A stretch of DNA of 8,558 nucleotides from Elstera litoralis (GTDB taxonomy: Bacteria; Pseudomonadota; Alphaproteobacteria; Elsterales; Elsteraceae): NCBI RefSeq assembly GCF_000963705.1, contig NZ_LAJY01000336.1:1-8558 (forward strand). The letters run 5' to 3'. The notes under the pieces were generated by a model. That model made no database searches, was not told the DNA's origin, and saw only the letters and a program-made list of their open reading frames with translations. Shown here piece after piece: positions 1-7,173 of the stretch (its first letter is position 1; each line of letters begins with the position of its first letter). The position numbers and the translations under genes are program-made.

Positions 1-1
1 G

Positions 2-241
2 GTTATCACGCCCTTGCCAGGGCCGCCGCCGCCCGCAACACCGCCATCGCCGGGCGAGGTGATTGCGGCGGCGATGACGGAAGGCCAAGCGGCAATCAGC
101 ATTTTGCAGGCGCAAGCGGCGGCGGGCGGAACTTACGCCCAGACGGCAACGGCGGACCTTCAGGAACTCTCGACGGCGGCAACGGCGGCTATTCCCCCGG
201 CAAAGCCCCCGGAGGAGTCGGTGCCGGGGGGAAACCAGTAA
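2..241 (+). CDS. 3' end of a Pro/Ala-rich protein (5'-truncated by the window)
   Basis: The frame is open from the first complete codon at position 2 to a TAA at 239-241, so this is most likely the C-terminal part of a gene that starts upstream. A TTG at 14 could be a start but has no ribosome binding site in view. The visible 79 residues are a Pro-rich stretch (about residues 4-18), then an Ala/Gln/Thr-rich probable helix (about 19-62), then a short Pro/Glu/Gly tail. This order of Pro-rich linker followed by Ala-rich helix resembles the protein at 1806-2540. The first 10 bases, GGTTATCACG, recur in the same reading phase at 6813-6822, just before the Pro-rich tail of the 6316-7113 protein. 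That is only a weak hint of paralogy. I do not recognise the family. No signal peptide or membrane segment is visible in the part shown. Confidence 0.55.
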   Translation, partial: VITPLPGPPPPATPPSPGEVIAAAMTEGQAAISILQAQAAAGGTYAQTATADLQELSTAATAAIPPAKPPEESVPGGNQ

Positions 242-260
242 CCGCCACGCGGGGGCGAAA

Positions 261-291
261 CGTAAGGACGCAAATATTTTTGCCGTAAGGA
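261..291 (+). repeat. 8-bp direct repeat CGTAAGGA (261-268 and 284-291)
   Basis: The octamer CGTAAGGA occurs twice, 23 nt apart, in the gap between the first two genes. The second copy is part of the Shine-Dalgarno of the RebB-like gene. The first also looks like a Shine-Dalgarno but has no start codon at a useful distance. The repeat is short and may be chance, but both copies lie in a 56-nt leader. Confidence 0.35.
270..283 (+). other. small A/T-rich hairpin just upstream of the RebB-like gene's RBS
   Basis: GCAAA (270-274) and TTTGC (279-283) can pair around a TATT loop, giving a 5-bp stem that ends 3 nt before AAGGAGG. It sits between the two CGTAAGGA copies in the most A/T-rich spot of the region. 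It is too weak for a terminator, having no GC-rich stem and no trailing U run. It could keep the RBS accessible or mark an mRNA processing site. Both ideas are inference. Confidence 0.3.
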
Positions 292-293
292 GG
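287..293 (+). promoter_or_regulatory. strong Shine-Dalgarno AAGGAGG for the RebB-like gene
   Basis: AAGGAGG is a near-perfect match to the 16S rRNA anti-Shine-Dalgarno and the best in the window. Two ATGs follow in tandem at 295 and 298. The first is only 1 nt from the motif and the second 4 nt, so the second is the better start. The strength fits a structural protein needed in many copies. Confidence 0.75.
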
Positions 294-297
294 TATG

Positions 298-648
298 ATG
301 CCCGAGCCAACATCGGTTAACGCGCAAATCGTTGACGTCATCAATCAGGTGCAAACCGCGACGATGAGCCCGCAGGTTGTGCTCACCAGTGGCGCGGGCA
401 AAGCCTATCAGTCGGTCGCCCAAACGGCGGCGATTACGGTGCAGGACGCCGCCGATGCCTTGCGCAATATCTCGACGATCGCCACCACGGCGGTCGGCGT
501 GGCAATGGCGCAATTCCTGGCAACCGGCGACCCTAAATACTCCCAGGCCATGCAGATCGCCCAATCGATGATGACCTCGGCCACGACGGATTTCAGCAAC
601 ATTGGCTCGGCCGCCGCGACGGTGTTAAAGGAATTTCCGTCGGGTTAG
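298..648 (+). CDS. RebB-family-like R-body structural protein
   Basis: RebB-type proteins are small, Ala-rich, helical subunits that assemble into R-bodies. These are coiled cytoplasmic ribbons that unroll under certain conditions and are tied to the killing trait of Caedibacter endosymbionts. This product is 116 residues (117 from the ATG at 295), close to the usual size of about 100-130. The N-terminus has the family's typical run: VNAQIVDVINQ near residues 7-17, then a short Gly/Pro-containing turn, then the YQSVAQTAAI and VQDAADALRN helices, and a TGD turn near residue 80. There is no signal peptide or Lys/Arg-rich region, as expected for a cytoplasmic self-assembling protein. The start at 298 is chosen for spacing to AAGGAGG. 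The gene leads a run of co-directional genes, with 43 nt before the next. Most R-body loci carry several reb paralogs, but only one clear copy is visible here. Assignment rests on pattern recognition, not a search. Confidence 0.68.
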   Translation: MPEPTSVNAQIVDVINQVQTATMSPQVVLTSGAGKAYQSVAQTAAITVQDAADALRNISTIATTAVGVAMAQFLATGDPKYSQAMQIAQSMMTSATTDFSNIGSAAATVLKEFPSG

Positions 649-691
649 AACAGCGGGTGTTCTGCCATTTTAAAAGAGGGTTGTTCCTATC

Positions 692-1783
692 ATGACCGTC
701 ATGGTTGCCAATCGTTTGGTGCAAAATCAAGCTGCCCTGTCGGATATCGGGCGGCTCGCGCTAGCCTTCATCGATGGCGGACCCGAATGGTTGTCCTGGG
801 CAATCTCGACGCCAACGGCGCAATATGCTTTTGCCGATGAAACCACACTGCTGGCCCAGGTTCAGCAAGGGTTGCATACCTCGCGCTTTGCCTTCCTGCC
901 GACCCTTCAGGCGATGATTAGCCCGGTGAAACTGATCTCCCTCGGCGTCGCGGATCTGCGCACACTCGGGCGGGCCGAATCGGGCGATACCAGCGCGCCG
1001 ATCCAAGCCCAGATCAAGCGCATTTTTACCGATCATCATCTGTTGAGCGGCAGCGATTTTGCGCAGGGAACGGCCTTTTTGCAGACCTTGGGGGTCAATC
1101 AGGCCGGGTTGTTTCAGTTCCTGACGTTTGAGGATCAACTCGCCCTCTATCAACTCGCGGCGCAACCGAGCACTCAAACGGCAATTCCAGGAACCGAGGC
1201 CGCGCAGTTTGCCGTGAGCCAAGCGCGAACCGTTTTGGAATTCGCCGACTATTATCAGTTCTACCTGCGCTATTGCAGCCGCATGCCGACGGCCAGTACG
1301 GCACAGCAGCGCGGAACGCAGGCCACCAGTGCCTTGATGGTGCTCTTGCCGCTGCTGTTCAGCGCGCTCGATGCGCCGCAGGTGCCGGGGCTGGTGTCGC
1401 CTGCGGAAGTGGCCAATGCTATCTCGGTCTGGGTGCGCAACGGACGGCAAGTCGGCTTCTCCCGCCTGTCGGAAGCGGCGGCGCAGATTGCGCAGAATAC
1501 CGTTTTCCAGTTGGAAACCGGCGATGCCGCGCGGGCACTGGTTCAATCCTATATTGCCGGCGCGCAGGCGCTGATCGTGGCCCAGCCGGTGCGGCAGGGG
1601 ATCTTAGGGCAGGATGGGGCCTCGTGCCTGTTTCCGATTCGCTCCGGCGATCAACAGGCCACATTGATGCTTGGGGGAACGGGGCTCATTACGCTGCGCT
1701 CCTACGGGCTGCAACCGCCGTCGGCGAGCGAGACTCTGGTTGCGGGCAACCGGCTTGCCGATGCCCCGGATAGCGACGCATGA
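692..1783 (+). CDS. uncharacterised 363-aa protein in the R-body-type cassette
   Basis: I do not recognise this family. The product is 363 residues, mostly predicted helical, rich in Ala, Leu and Gln with few Lys. A hydrophobic stretch at about residues 212-225 (ALMVLLPLLFSAL) could be a buried helix or a short membrane-contacting segment. The last 80 residues look different: FPIRSGDQQATLMLGG, TGLITLRSYGL and a polar acidic tail suggest a small beta-rich C-terminal piece. No signal peptide and no recognisable catalytic motif are seen. ATG 692 is preceded by AGAGGG (675-680), about 11 nt away, a weak but usable ribosome binding site. A second ATG at 701 is possible. It stands 43 nt after the RebB-like gene and 19-22 nt before the next gene, so co-transcription is likely. 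G/C-rich third positions throughout support real coding, and the long antisense frame at 761-1546 is a shadow. Role unknown. Confidence 0.8.
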   Translation: MTVMVANRLVQNQAALSDIGRLALAFIDGGPEWLSWAISTPTAQYAFADETTLLAQVQQGLHTSRFAFLPTLQAMISPVKLISLGVADLRTLGRAESGDTSAPIQAQIKRIFTDHHLLSGSDFAQGTAFLQTLGVNQAGLFQFLTFEDQLALYQLAAQPSTQTAIPGTEAAQFAVSQARTVLEFADYYQFYLRYCSRMPTASTAQQRGTQATSALMVLLPLLFSALDAPQVPGLVSPAEVANAISVWVRNGRQVGFSRLSEAAAQIAQNTVFQLETGDAARALVQSYIAGAQALIVAQPVRQGILGQDGASCLFPIRSGDQQATLMLGGTGLITLRSYGLQPPSASETLVAGNRLADAPDSDA

Positions 1784-1795
1784 CATGGTATGGGC

Positions 1796-1799
1796 GGAG
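1796..1799 (+). promoter_or_regulatory. Shine-Dalgarno GGAG that selects between tandem ATGs
   Basis: GGAG lies 3 nt before the ATG at 1803 and 6 nt before the ATG at 1806. Spacing favours 1806. The same double-ATG arrangement occurs at 295/298. Confidence 0.55.
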
Positions 1800-1805
1800 T
1801 GAATG

Positions 1806-2540
1806 ATGCGCAAACCGGCCCCTCCCGGCACGAAACCGAGCGCTCCCGCATCGGGAGCCAAGCCAACCGCGTCGGCTGCAAAACCGCCCCCGGCCAAACC
1901 TGCTCGGCCCCAGATTCTCCCGCAGAATTTGGTCCCGGCCTTAGGGGAATCGAATATGTCTGACCCTGCTTCCCCTGTACCGGCGGCTCCCGTGCTTGCG
2001 GTTCCGCCGCCCGAGCCGGTTGCCTCGCCCGTCCCGTCGATTCTAACGCCGCCGGTTTTACCGGAAGCCCCGATGCCGGTTCCACCGCCGGTTGAGGCGG
2101 CCGATCCCGTGTCGCCGGACCCCGTACCGCCGCTGACCGCCCTCGATTCTGCCGTTCAAGCGTCCGAGGCGGCTATTTTGGGTTCGATTGCCTCGGCCGA
2201 AGCCGCCATTCAAGCCGCCGAAGCGCAGATGCAGGAGCAAATGGCCGCCGCCCAGGCCAGTGGCGCGGCGCTCATCGCGTCGGTCACGCAAACGACGGCA
2301 ACTGCCGTGCAGGCGGCCAGCGATGCGGCGGCGCAGGCGGTTGCGGCGGCGTCGCCCGCCGCCCAGGCGAATGCGCTCGATGGAACCATTGCGGCCAGCG
2401 ATCAGGCCATTGCTCAAATCATCGCCCAAACCCAAGCGGCGGCCCAGGCCGCTTTAGCCTCGGCGGTCGCGGCGACCGATCAGAGCATTCAAAGGGCCGT
2501 ACAGTTCGTGCAGCCGCTGAAGGGGCCGCAATCGACCTAA
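1806..2540 (+). CDS. Pro-rich / Ala-Gln-rich helical protein
   Basis: The 244-residue product (245 from ATG 1803) has two parts. Up to about residue 110 it is dominated by Pro, Ala, Val and Ser, with repeated PP and PVP units, so it is probably extended and unstructured. From about 111 to 238 it is Ala/Gln-rich without Pro except near 190. It has a heptad-like alternation of Ala with Ile, Val and Gln (AAIQAAEAQMQEQMAAAQ, QAAAQAALASAVAATDQ), suggesting a long amphipathic helix or coiled coil. The composition of the second half recalls R-body subunits, but I see no firm RebB signature. A second in-frame ATG at 1956, after AGGGGA (1943-1948), could give a shorter form of 194 residues. Low-complexity sequence makes homology calls unreliable. 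A structural, linker or scaffold role in the same assembly as the RebB-like protein is inferred from position and composition only. Confidence 0.72.
   Translation: MRKPAPPGTKPSAPASGAKPTASAAKPPPAKPARPQILPQNLVPALGESNMSDPASPVPAAPVLAVPPPEPVASPVPSILTPPVLPEAPMPVPPPVEAADPVSPDPVPPLTALDSAVQASEAAILGSIASAEAAIQAAEAQMQEQMAAAQASGAALIASVTQTTATAVQAASDAAAQAVAAASPAAQANALDGTIAASDQAIAQIIAQTQAAAQAALASAVAATDQSIQRAVQFVQPLKGPQST
1943..1948 (+). promoter_or_regulatory. possible internal ribosome binding site AGGGGA (ATG at 1956)
   Basis: AGGGGA lies 7 nt before an in-frame ATG at 1956 (MSDPASPVPAAP). The motif and spacing are as good as those at the first start, so the gene may begin here or make two products. The upstream 51 codons are Pro/Lys-rich and carry no clear domain that would settle the choice. 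Confidence 0.4.
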
Positions 2541-2576
2541 CCATGTTCCAGCCGTTCAGCGAGGGGGTTCCCGCCC

Positions 2577-5500
2577 GTGGTAAAGCGCCATCAACACGCT
2601 TTTCAGGTTCTTCCCGGTGGCGCGCAACCAGCCCAGGGGCTTGCCGAAACCTGTCTTGAAACCGTAGCGGCACTCGTCTCGACGGCAACCCATACGCAGG
2701 TGGTGCTGCCGCCGCCGCGCGATTCGTCCCTGGCGTGGAAGTCCAACGCCGTCCATCCGCTGCAATCGCTGGAAACCGAATATCAGGGCATCGTTCGCGA
2801 CGCCGCGCGCGGGCTGACCGATCCCGATGCCCATAAGACGGCGGAATCGACGGCGCTTAGTCAGTTCTTCAGTTTCGATGTCGCAGTGCCGAAGCTCTTG
2901 GGGGTCGGGCCGGGCCAACCCTATGACGGGATGGCCATTCCCTTGATCGACGATCAACTGCGTACCGCCATACGCGAGGCGAAAGCCGCCGGGCGGGCGA
3001 TTGACGCGTCGCTTGCGGGGGCAAACGTCGCGGTCGGGCCGGTGGAGGCGGCGCTGCTGACGAGCTGGACCCTGGCGATGGGCCTATTGCGCAAATTTTA
3101 CCGGATTCCAGGGTCTGACCGATGGCGGATCGCGACACTGGATGCGGCGCGGAACGCGCTGATTGGGCTCGATGCCGCGATTCGCGGCGCTGCGAGTTGG
3201 AACCAGTTGCAGCAGTATCAGCATAATCTTCGGGTTGGGCTCGGCGCGCTGGAAGAGGCGGTGGCGGGATATGCCAGCGTGCAGATGATCTATTTCATCG
3301 AAAGCTTCTACCTCTACCGTCTGCTCATCCGCTATCGCCTGGAGGCCCAAACGGCGATTAGCGGCGAGGATACGATCAAAGTCAGCGGCGAGTTGACGAA
3401 GATCATCACCCGCCAGCCTTGGCTTTCGGAATGGCTGCGCGACAAGCTGCTCGTTTTGAACCGGCGCCTGCTGGCGCTCGATCCCAGTCAGAACATCCTG
3501 TTCTTCCTCAAGGGCGGGCGGGCGATCAAATATCTCGAAGGGGTGCCGCAGCAGGGCGAAAACGATTGGGATACGCAGATTGTCATCAACCCCAATCTGC
3601 CCGCCGAGGCTTGGTATGATCTGTATCGGCGCGTGCAGAACCTCGTACTGCTGCTGCTGCAAGATTTTCGCCTGGAATTTTACACGCTGCTGAACCATCA
3701 CGCGCCGGAGTTCGAGCGCGCGCTGGTGGCCGATGCGCGTGCCCTACCGCCGCCGCCGGATGAGGCCTTGCCGGACCCGCTCAATCCGCCCGAACCGCCG
3801 CAGGTCGATGTTGATCCGCCGGTTGGGGTTATGCCCGCGCCCCACCGGGCGGCGTGTAAATCGGAACTGATCGATGTCGGGTTACCGCGCTACGATACGA
3901 TTGAAGCGCGCGAACAATGGGCGCAACTTCACAATAGTTTGGTCCAGGGGCCGGATGGCATGCCCTATCCCGGCTATCTCTATTACATCAATGAATATAT
4001 CGCGATGCTGCGCGAGGTGTTTCTGGGGCGCTCGCCCTCGGCCCATAAAGCGCCGAAGCGGATTGAGCGGCTCTATAAGCTGCTCTCGCCTCAGTCGGCG
4101 CAGCTAACGCAGGATCTCGATGCGGTGGTTGCCCACGAGCGCGCGCTTATTCCGCCAACCCTCCTGCCGCAGTCGGTCGCGGTTGCGGACACGCAGCAAG
4201 ACCCAGCCTTGCGGCGGGTTTTGCTGATCCTCTTGCAGCAATTCTCCCTGGCCTATGCGCTGCCCGCCGATCCCCAGTTTGCAGCGGGCTTTGATGATTT
4301 CTTTACGGCGAATATTGCGAATGCCGCCACCCTCGGCGCGCCGCCGCAGGATTTGGCCAATGCCATTCAGGCGGTGGTCGCTGAGGATACCCAGCATCCG
4401 GAGCGCCCGCCGAAATGGAACCCGGCCTATAACGGCCTCGTGACGATGGTCGGCTTTTGCCAATGGGTTTCGGAGCAGATGGAACAGCATCTGCTGGACC
4501 GCTCGGCTTTCCTGACGCAGCAAAAGCAGGTGCTGAGCGGGTTAATGGCGGTGGTGGCCGGGATTTTCTCGACGCGGGAGGAATGGGAGCTGGAAATGGC
4601 GATGACCGCCGGGTCCGCCGCCCAGCTTCAGGCCGATTACACGCGCTATTCGCATCCTGAGGCGCTCGATCCGCCCTTCGTGATTACCGCAGGCTTCTAC
4701 GCGCAGAACCCCCAGGCCGATCCGGCGACGATCATCGAAATGGTCACCGCCGCGATTAAACCCTATCTGGGCAGCAATCCCAGTCTGACCTTGGGGCCGT
4801 CGAACCCGGTCGGGGTTTTGCGGATTTTCTGGGCGACGGCGGTGCCCTTGGGGGCGCTGACCTACGCGCCCTTGGTCGTGTCGCTCGCGGTGGCTCCCCA
4901 GGCGGCGGGCTGGCCACAGCTCGCCTATATCTGGGGGCTCCCGGTCTTGGGTCTGCGCGATTTGGTGCGCGCCTACCAGCGGCAGTCGGCGGAGATCGAG
5001 GAATATGGTCGGCGATTACGCCTGAAGGCGACCACGGCGGCGCTGACGGAAATCTATAGTCGCGCGAATAATCCCGAACCGCCGAACCCCACGCTGATTG
5101 CCTTGGCGGAAGGCCGTTGCGCCTATCTGAAGCTGAGCAGTACCGACCGCGCCAATGGCATTCAGGGGGATTATCCGCCCCCCTATTTCCCGGCGGGTGC
5201 CTTCGAATTGGCGGTCACGAATAATCCCGATGCCCTGCGCCAAAGCTTAACGCTGCCCCCGGCTGCGCCGGGCGTTGTGCGCACGCTCGATCTGCTGGTG
5301 CTCAATCAGGGCCACGGCGATTGGGCGCGCTTTGCCACCTGGAGCGCGCAAGACCTTACCGCCAATCTGGTTGCGCCTCTGGTGGCTTCCAAGGTTCAGG
5401 CCCGGCTCATCGTGCTCGATTTTTGCCTGTCGGCCTCGCTTCTGGCCGTCTTTACCCCGCTCGTCGCGGCCGGGGGGCAGATTATTTCCAGCGTCTATAG

Positions 5501-6305
5501 CACGACCGAAGTGGTGATGACGCCCGATGTTTGGACTCAACTGAAACCTGGCTTGGACGCGCGCAATCAGGGGACGATTGCCACCGTGCTGGCAACCCGG
5601 CTGCAAGCCCTGGCCGCCAATACGACGGGCCTCGCGCAACTCGAACCCGTGCATGCGGCAACGCCTGAACAGGTCGCTCTACATCTGCACGACCACCCCG
5701 ACGACCGCGACCCGATCTCGATCATCCGCGTGCTGCGCCCGATGGGCGGCGATATGCGCGCCAATGCCCAGAATTTGCCGCGCCTGTTCCAAGACTTGAA
5801 CGCTTTCAAACAGCGCCCCTTGCCGTGGGAGACGGTGGGGTTTGCCGAGCAGGCCATTCTCGCCAAACTCCCGCGCACGGCGGATCTTTTCACGGCGCAG
5901 GTCTATGGCGAGATGCTGACGGCTTTGCGCCAGCGCGTGACCGCCATTCTGACCGAATCCGCCTACCGCATCGGGCTGCCGATCGAGACCTTGGTGCCGC
6001 TGCCGCTGTTCGACGGGCCGAATGGGGCCTTGTGGGATTTGCTCATCCAGCATCAGGCCGGGCTGCTGGCGCTTGCCAAAGGCCTGCGCCGCTGCCCGAC
6101 GCCCTTCACTCGCTTTACCGCTCCCACCAAGCGCTTAACCGTGGACGATGCCCTGCTGGCAACGCCCATCGCGCCGGAGGTGGCAATCCTCCTGAACGCG
6201 CTTGAGCCGAACGCCAGCGCCGATGCCACGCAAATGCTGACCAGCTTGAAGGACAGTAGCGCCGTGCTGAGTTTCGACGGCCAGCGCAATTACGATCAGC
6301 CCTAG
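2577..6305 (+). CDS. 1242-aa protein with nucleotidyltransferase-like and clan CD (caspase-like) peptidase signatures
   Basis: This is the largest gene. Seen in the sequence: (a) residues about 305-440 hold FFLKGG (G313, G314) followed by NDWDTQIVINP (D330, D332), then the strand SELIDVGL (D433). This spacing fits the GG...DxD...D pattern of the DNA polymerase beta-like nucleotidyltransferase fold. A Pro-rich insert at about 392-425 separates the second and third acidic positions. (b) Residues about 835-1010 hold LDLLVLNQGHGD (H913) and, 37 residues on, LIVLDFCLSAS (C950), each after a hydrophobic strand, then a GGQIISSVYS strand. This is the His-Cys dyad layout of clan CD peptidases (caspase, clostripain, CHAT). 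(c) Residues about 748-793 are strongly hydrophobic and might touch or cross a membrane. The 230-residue C-terminus is mostly helical. The GTG start at 2577 follows GAGGGGG (2561-2567), and the first in-frame ATG comes only about 120 codons later. The frame is open back to the previous gene's stop. Substrates are unknown, and a degenerate catalytic site cannot be excluded. Confidence 0.88.
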   Translation: MVKRHQHAFQVLPGGAQPAQGLAETCLETVAALVSTATHTQVVLPPPRDSSLAWKSNAVHPLQSLETEYQGIVRDAARGLTDPDAHKTAESTALSQFFSFDVAVPKLLGVGPGQPYDGMAIPLIDDQLRTAIREAKAAGRAIDASLAGANVAVGPVEAALLTSWTLAMGLLRKFYRIPGSDRWRIATLDAARNALIGLDAAIRGAASWNQLQQYQHNLRVGLGALEEAVAGYASVQMIYFIESFYLYRLLIRYRLEAQTAISGEDTIKVSGELTKIITRQPWLSEWLRDKLLVLNRRLLALDPSQNILFFLKGGRAIKYLEGVPQQGENDWDTQIVINPNLPAEAWYDLYRRVQNLVLLLLQDFRLEFYTLLNHHAPEFERALVADARALPPPPDEALPDPLNPPEPPQVDVDPPVGVMPAPHRAACKSELIDVGLPRYDTIEAREQWAQLHNSLVQGPDGMPYPGYLYYINEYIAMLREVFLGRSPSAHKAPKRIERLYKLLSPQSAQLTQDLDAVVAHERALIPPTLLPQSVAVADTQQDPALRRVLLILLQQFSLAYALPADPQFAAGFDDFFTANIANAATLGAPPQDLANAIQAVVAEDTQHPERPPKWNPAYNGLVTMVGFCQWVSEQMEQHLLDRSAFLTQQKQVLSGLMAVVAGIFSTREEWELEMAMTAGSAAQLQADYTRYSHPEALDPPFVITAGFYAQNPQADPATIIEMVTAAIKPYLGSNPSLTLGPSNPVGVLRIFWATAVPLGALTYAPLVVSLAVAPQAAGWPQLAYIWGLPVLGLRDLVRAYQRQSAEIEEYGRRLRLKATTAALTEIYSRANNPEPPNPTLIALAEGRCAYLKLSSTDRANGIQGDYPPPYFPAGAFELAVTNNPDALRQSLTLPPAAPGVVRTLDLLVLNQGHGDWARFATWSAQDLTANLVAPLVASKVQARLIVLDFCLSASLLAVFTPLVAAGGQIISSVYSTTEVVMTPDVWTQLKPGLDARNQGTIATVLATRLQALAANTTGLAQLEPVHAATPEQVALHLHDHPDDRDPISIIRVLRPMGGDMRANAQNLPRLFQDLNAFKQRPLPWETVGFAEQAILAKLPRTADLFTAQVYGEMLTALRQRVTAILTESAYRIGLPIETLVPLPLFDGPNGALWDLLIQHQAGLLALAKGLRRCPTPFTRFTAPTKRLTVDDALLATPIAPEVAILLNALEPNASADATQMLTSLKDSSAVLSFDGQRNYDQP

Positions 6306-6309
6306 GGAA
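6304..6309 (+). promoter_or_regulatory. Shine-Dalgarno AGGGAA overlapping the upstream stop codon
   Basis: AGGGAA includes the last two bases of the TAG that ends the 1242-aa gene and lies 6 nt before ATG 6316. This arrangement favours translational coupling of the two genes. Confidence 0.5.
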
Positions 6310-6315
6310 CGCCCG

Positions 6316-7113
6316 ATGCCGACGACAAAACCCGTCACGCCGCAAGAGTTTTGGCCGCTGTTCGAAGCATGGGCCAAGGCTCGGATTACCCCTGGCGTTT
6401 TGGCGTTGCCGCACGGCTGGTCGGACTGGGCCTTGAGCGATTTTCAGGCTTACGCGCTCACCCAGGCGGGGTTGGATCAAAGCCCCGATGCAGGGGGGTT
6501 AGATATTACGCGCAGCGCGCATCTTCTTTTAGGGGGGGATCGGCTTGCCTATCTGTTCAATCGCGAAAACCCGCAGGCCACCCGCTTCATTCTCTGCCTT
6601 AGCGGTCAATCCTTACACCAGTCGGCAGCCGATTATAGTGCGGGGATTCAGCGGGATATGCATCGACTGAGCGAGGGCAGGGTTGATCCGACCCTCGCGG
6701 GCGCCGTGCCGATCCTGGTCGGCGTCTGCTGGGAGGCGGAGGCGCGCTCCGCCCTGCGGGGGGCGGGTTTCGAGACGCATTTTTCAGTTCCCCTGGAGCC
6801 GTCCGGCGGGACGGTTATCACGGCGCTCAGCCTGCGCGTTGCCCCGGCGACAGGCGGCACCTCGCCGCGCTGGCCGGAAAGAGTCGTAAGGCCGCCAACG
6901 CCGGCACTGGCTTCCCTCATCGCTACCGCCGCGCCGACTCCGCCCGTGACGTTCGATCTCGCCGCCCTGGCCCAGACCTCGGCCCCTGTTGCGCCGCCCA
7001 TTCCCCCTGTGGCCGGGCCGTCGCCCTTTACCGGGCTTTTCCGGCCATCGGTTCCCCCGGCACCATCGCCCTTCGCGCCGCCATCGGCATCGATTGGGGG
7101 GAGCGGATCATGA
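6316..7113 (+). CDS. uncharacterised 265-aa protein with a Pro-rich C-terminal tail
   Basis: I do not recognise this family. Residues 1-180 look globular. An N-terminal helix (PQEFWPLFEAWAKA) is followed by a mixed alpha/beta region with strands such as ATRFILCLSG and GAVPILVGVCW, then ETHFSVPLEPSGGTVITALSLRV. Residues about 187-265 are Pro/Ala/Ser-rich low complexity (PPIPPVAGPSP, PPAPSPFAPPSA), much like the tails or linkers of the proteins at 2-241 and 1806-2540. No signal peptide or membrane segment is seen. The start ATG 6316 has a good ribosome binding site and is 10 nt after the 1242-aa gene, and the stop overlaps the next start (ATGA at 7110-7113), so coupling with both neighbours is likely. 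A partner or adaptor of the large protein is a reasonable guess from position only. Confidence 0.8.
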   Translation: MPTTKPVTPQEFWPLFEAWAKARITPGVLALPHGWSDWALSDFQAYALTQAGLDQSPDAGGLDITRSAHLLLGGDRLAYLFNRENPQATRFILCLSGQSLHQSAADYSAGIQRDMHRLSEGRVDPTLAGAVPILVGVCWEAEARSALRGAGFETHFSVPLEPSGGTVITALSLRVAPATGGTSPRWPERVVRPPTPALASLIATAAPTPPVTFDLAALAQTSAPVAPPIPPVAGPSPFTGLFRPSVPPAPSPFAPPSASIGGSGS

Positions 7114-7173
7114 GCATCGCTTTTTCGTCATTCTCGGTTCTGGCGAACGTCAATTTTCCGGCGGGCGGGGGCC

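Noticed and set aside
160..564. 134-codon antisense frame over the RebB-like gene
   Set aside because: It spans two sense genes and their leader, and its Arg/Gly/His-rich composition is typical of a shadow.
649..691. possible terminator between the RebB-like gene and the 363-aa gene
   Set aside because: GAAC/GTTC near 648-662 gives only a 4-bp stem and no T run follows.
761..1546. 261-codon antisense open frame
   Set aside because: It lies opposite the 363-aa gene, is Arg/Gly/Gln-rich as expected from the reverse of GC-rich coding sequence, and has no ribosome binding site.
1806..2540. calling the Ala-rich half a second RebB subunit
   Set aside because: Composition is similar, but the family's conserved N-terminal VN-QI-D-V-Q pattern is missing, and low-complexity Ala-rich sequence gives misleading resemblance.
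2543..2659. ATG 2543 opening a 38-codon frame just before the large gene
   Set aside because: It has no suitably spaced ribosome binding site and becomes Ser/Arg-rich, while the large gene's frame is open from 2541 and has a GTG after GAGGGGG. An indel linking MFQPFSEGVPAR to the large protein was considered but is not needed.
3084..3701. 205-codon antisense open frame within the 1242-aa gene
   Set aside because: The sense frame has clear protein motifs here, including the GG and DxD positions. The antisense product shows no domain and is a codon-bias shadow.
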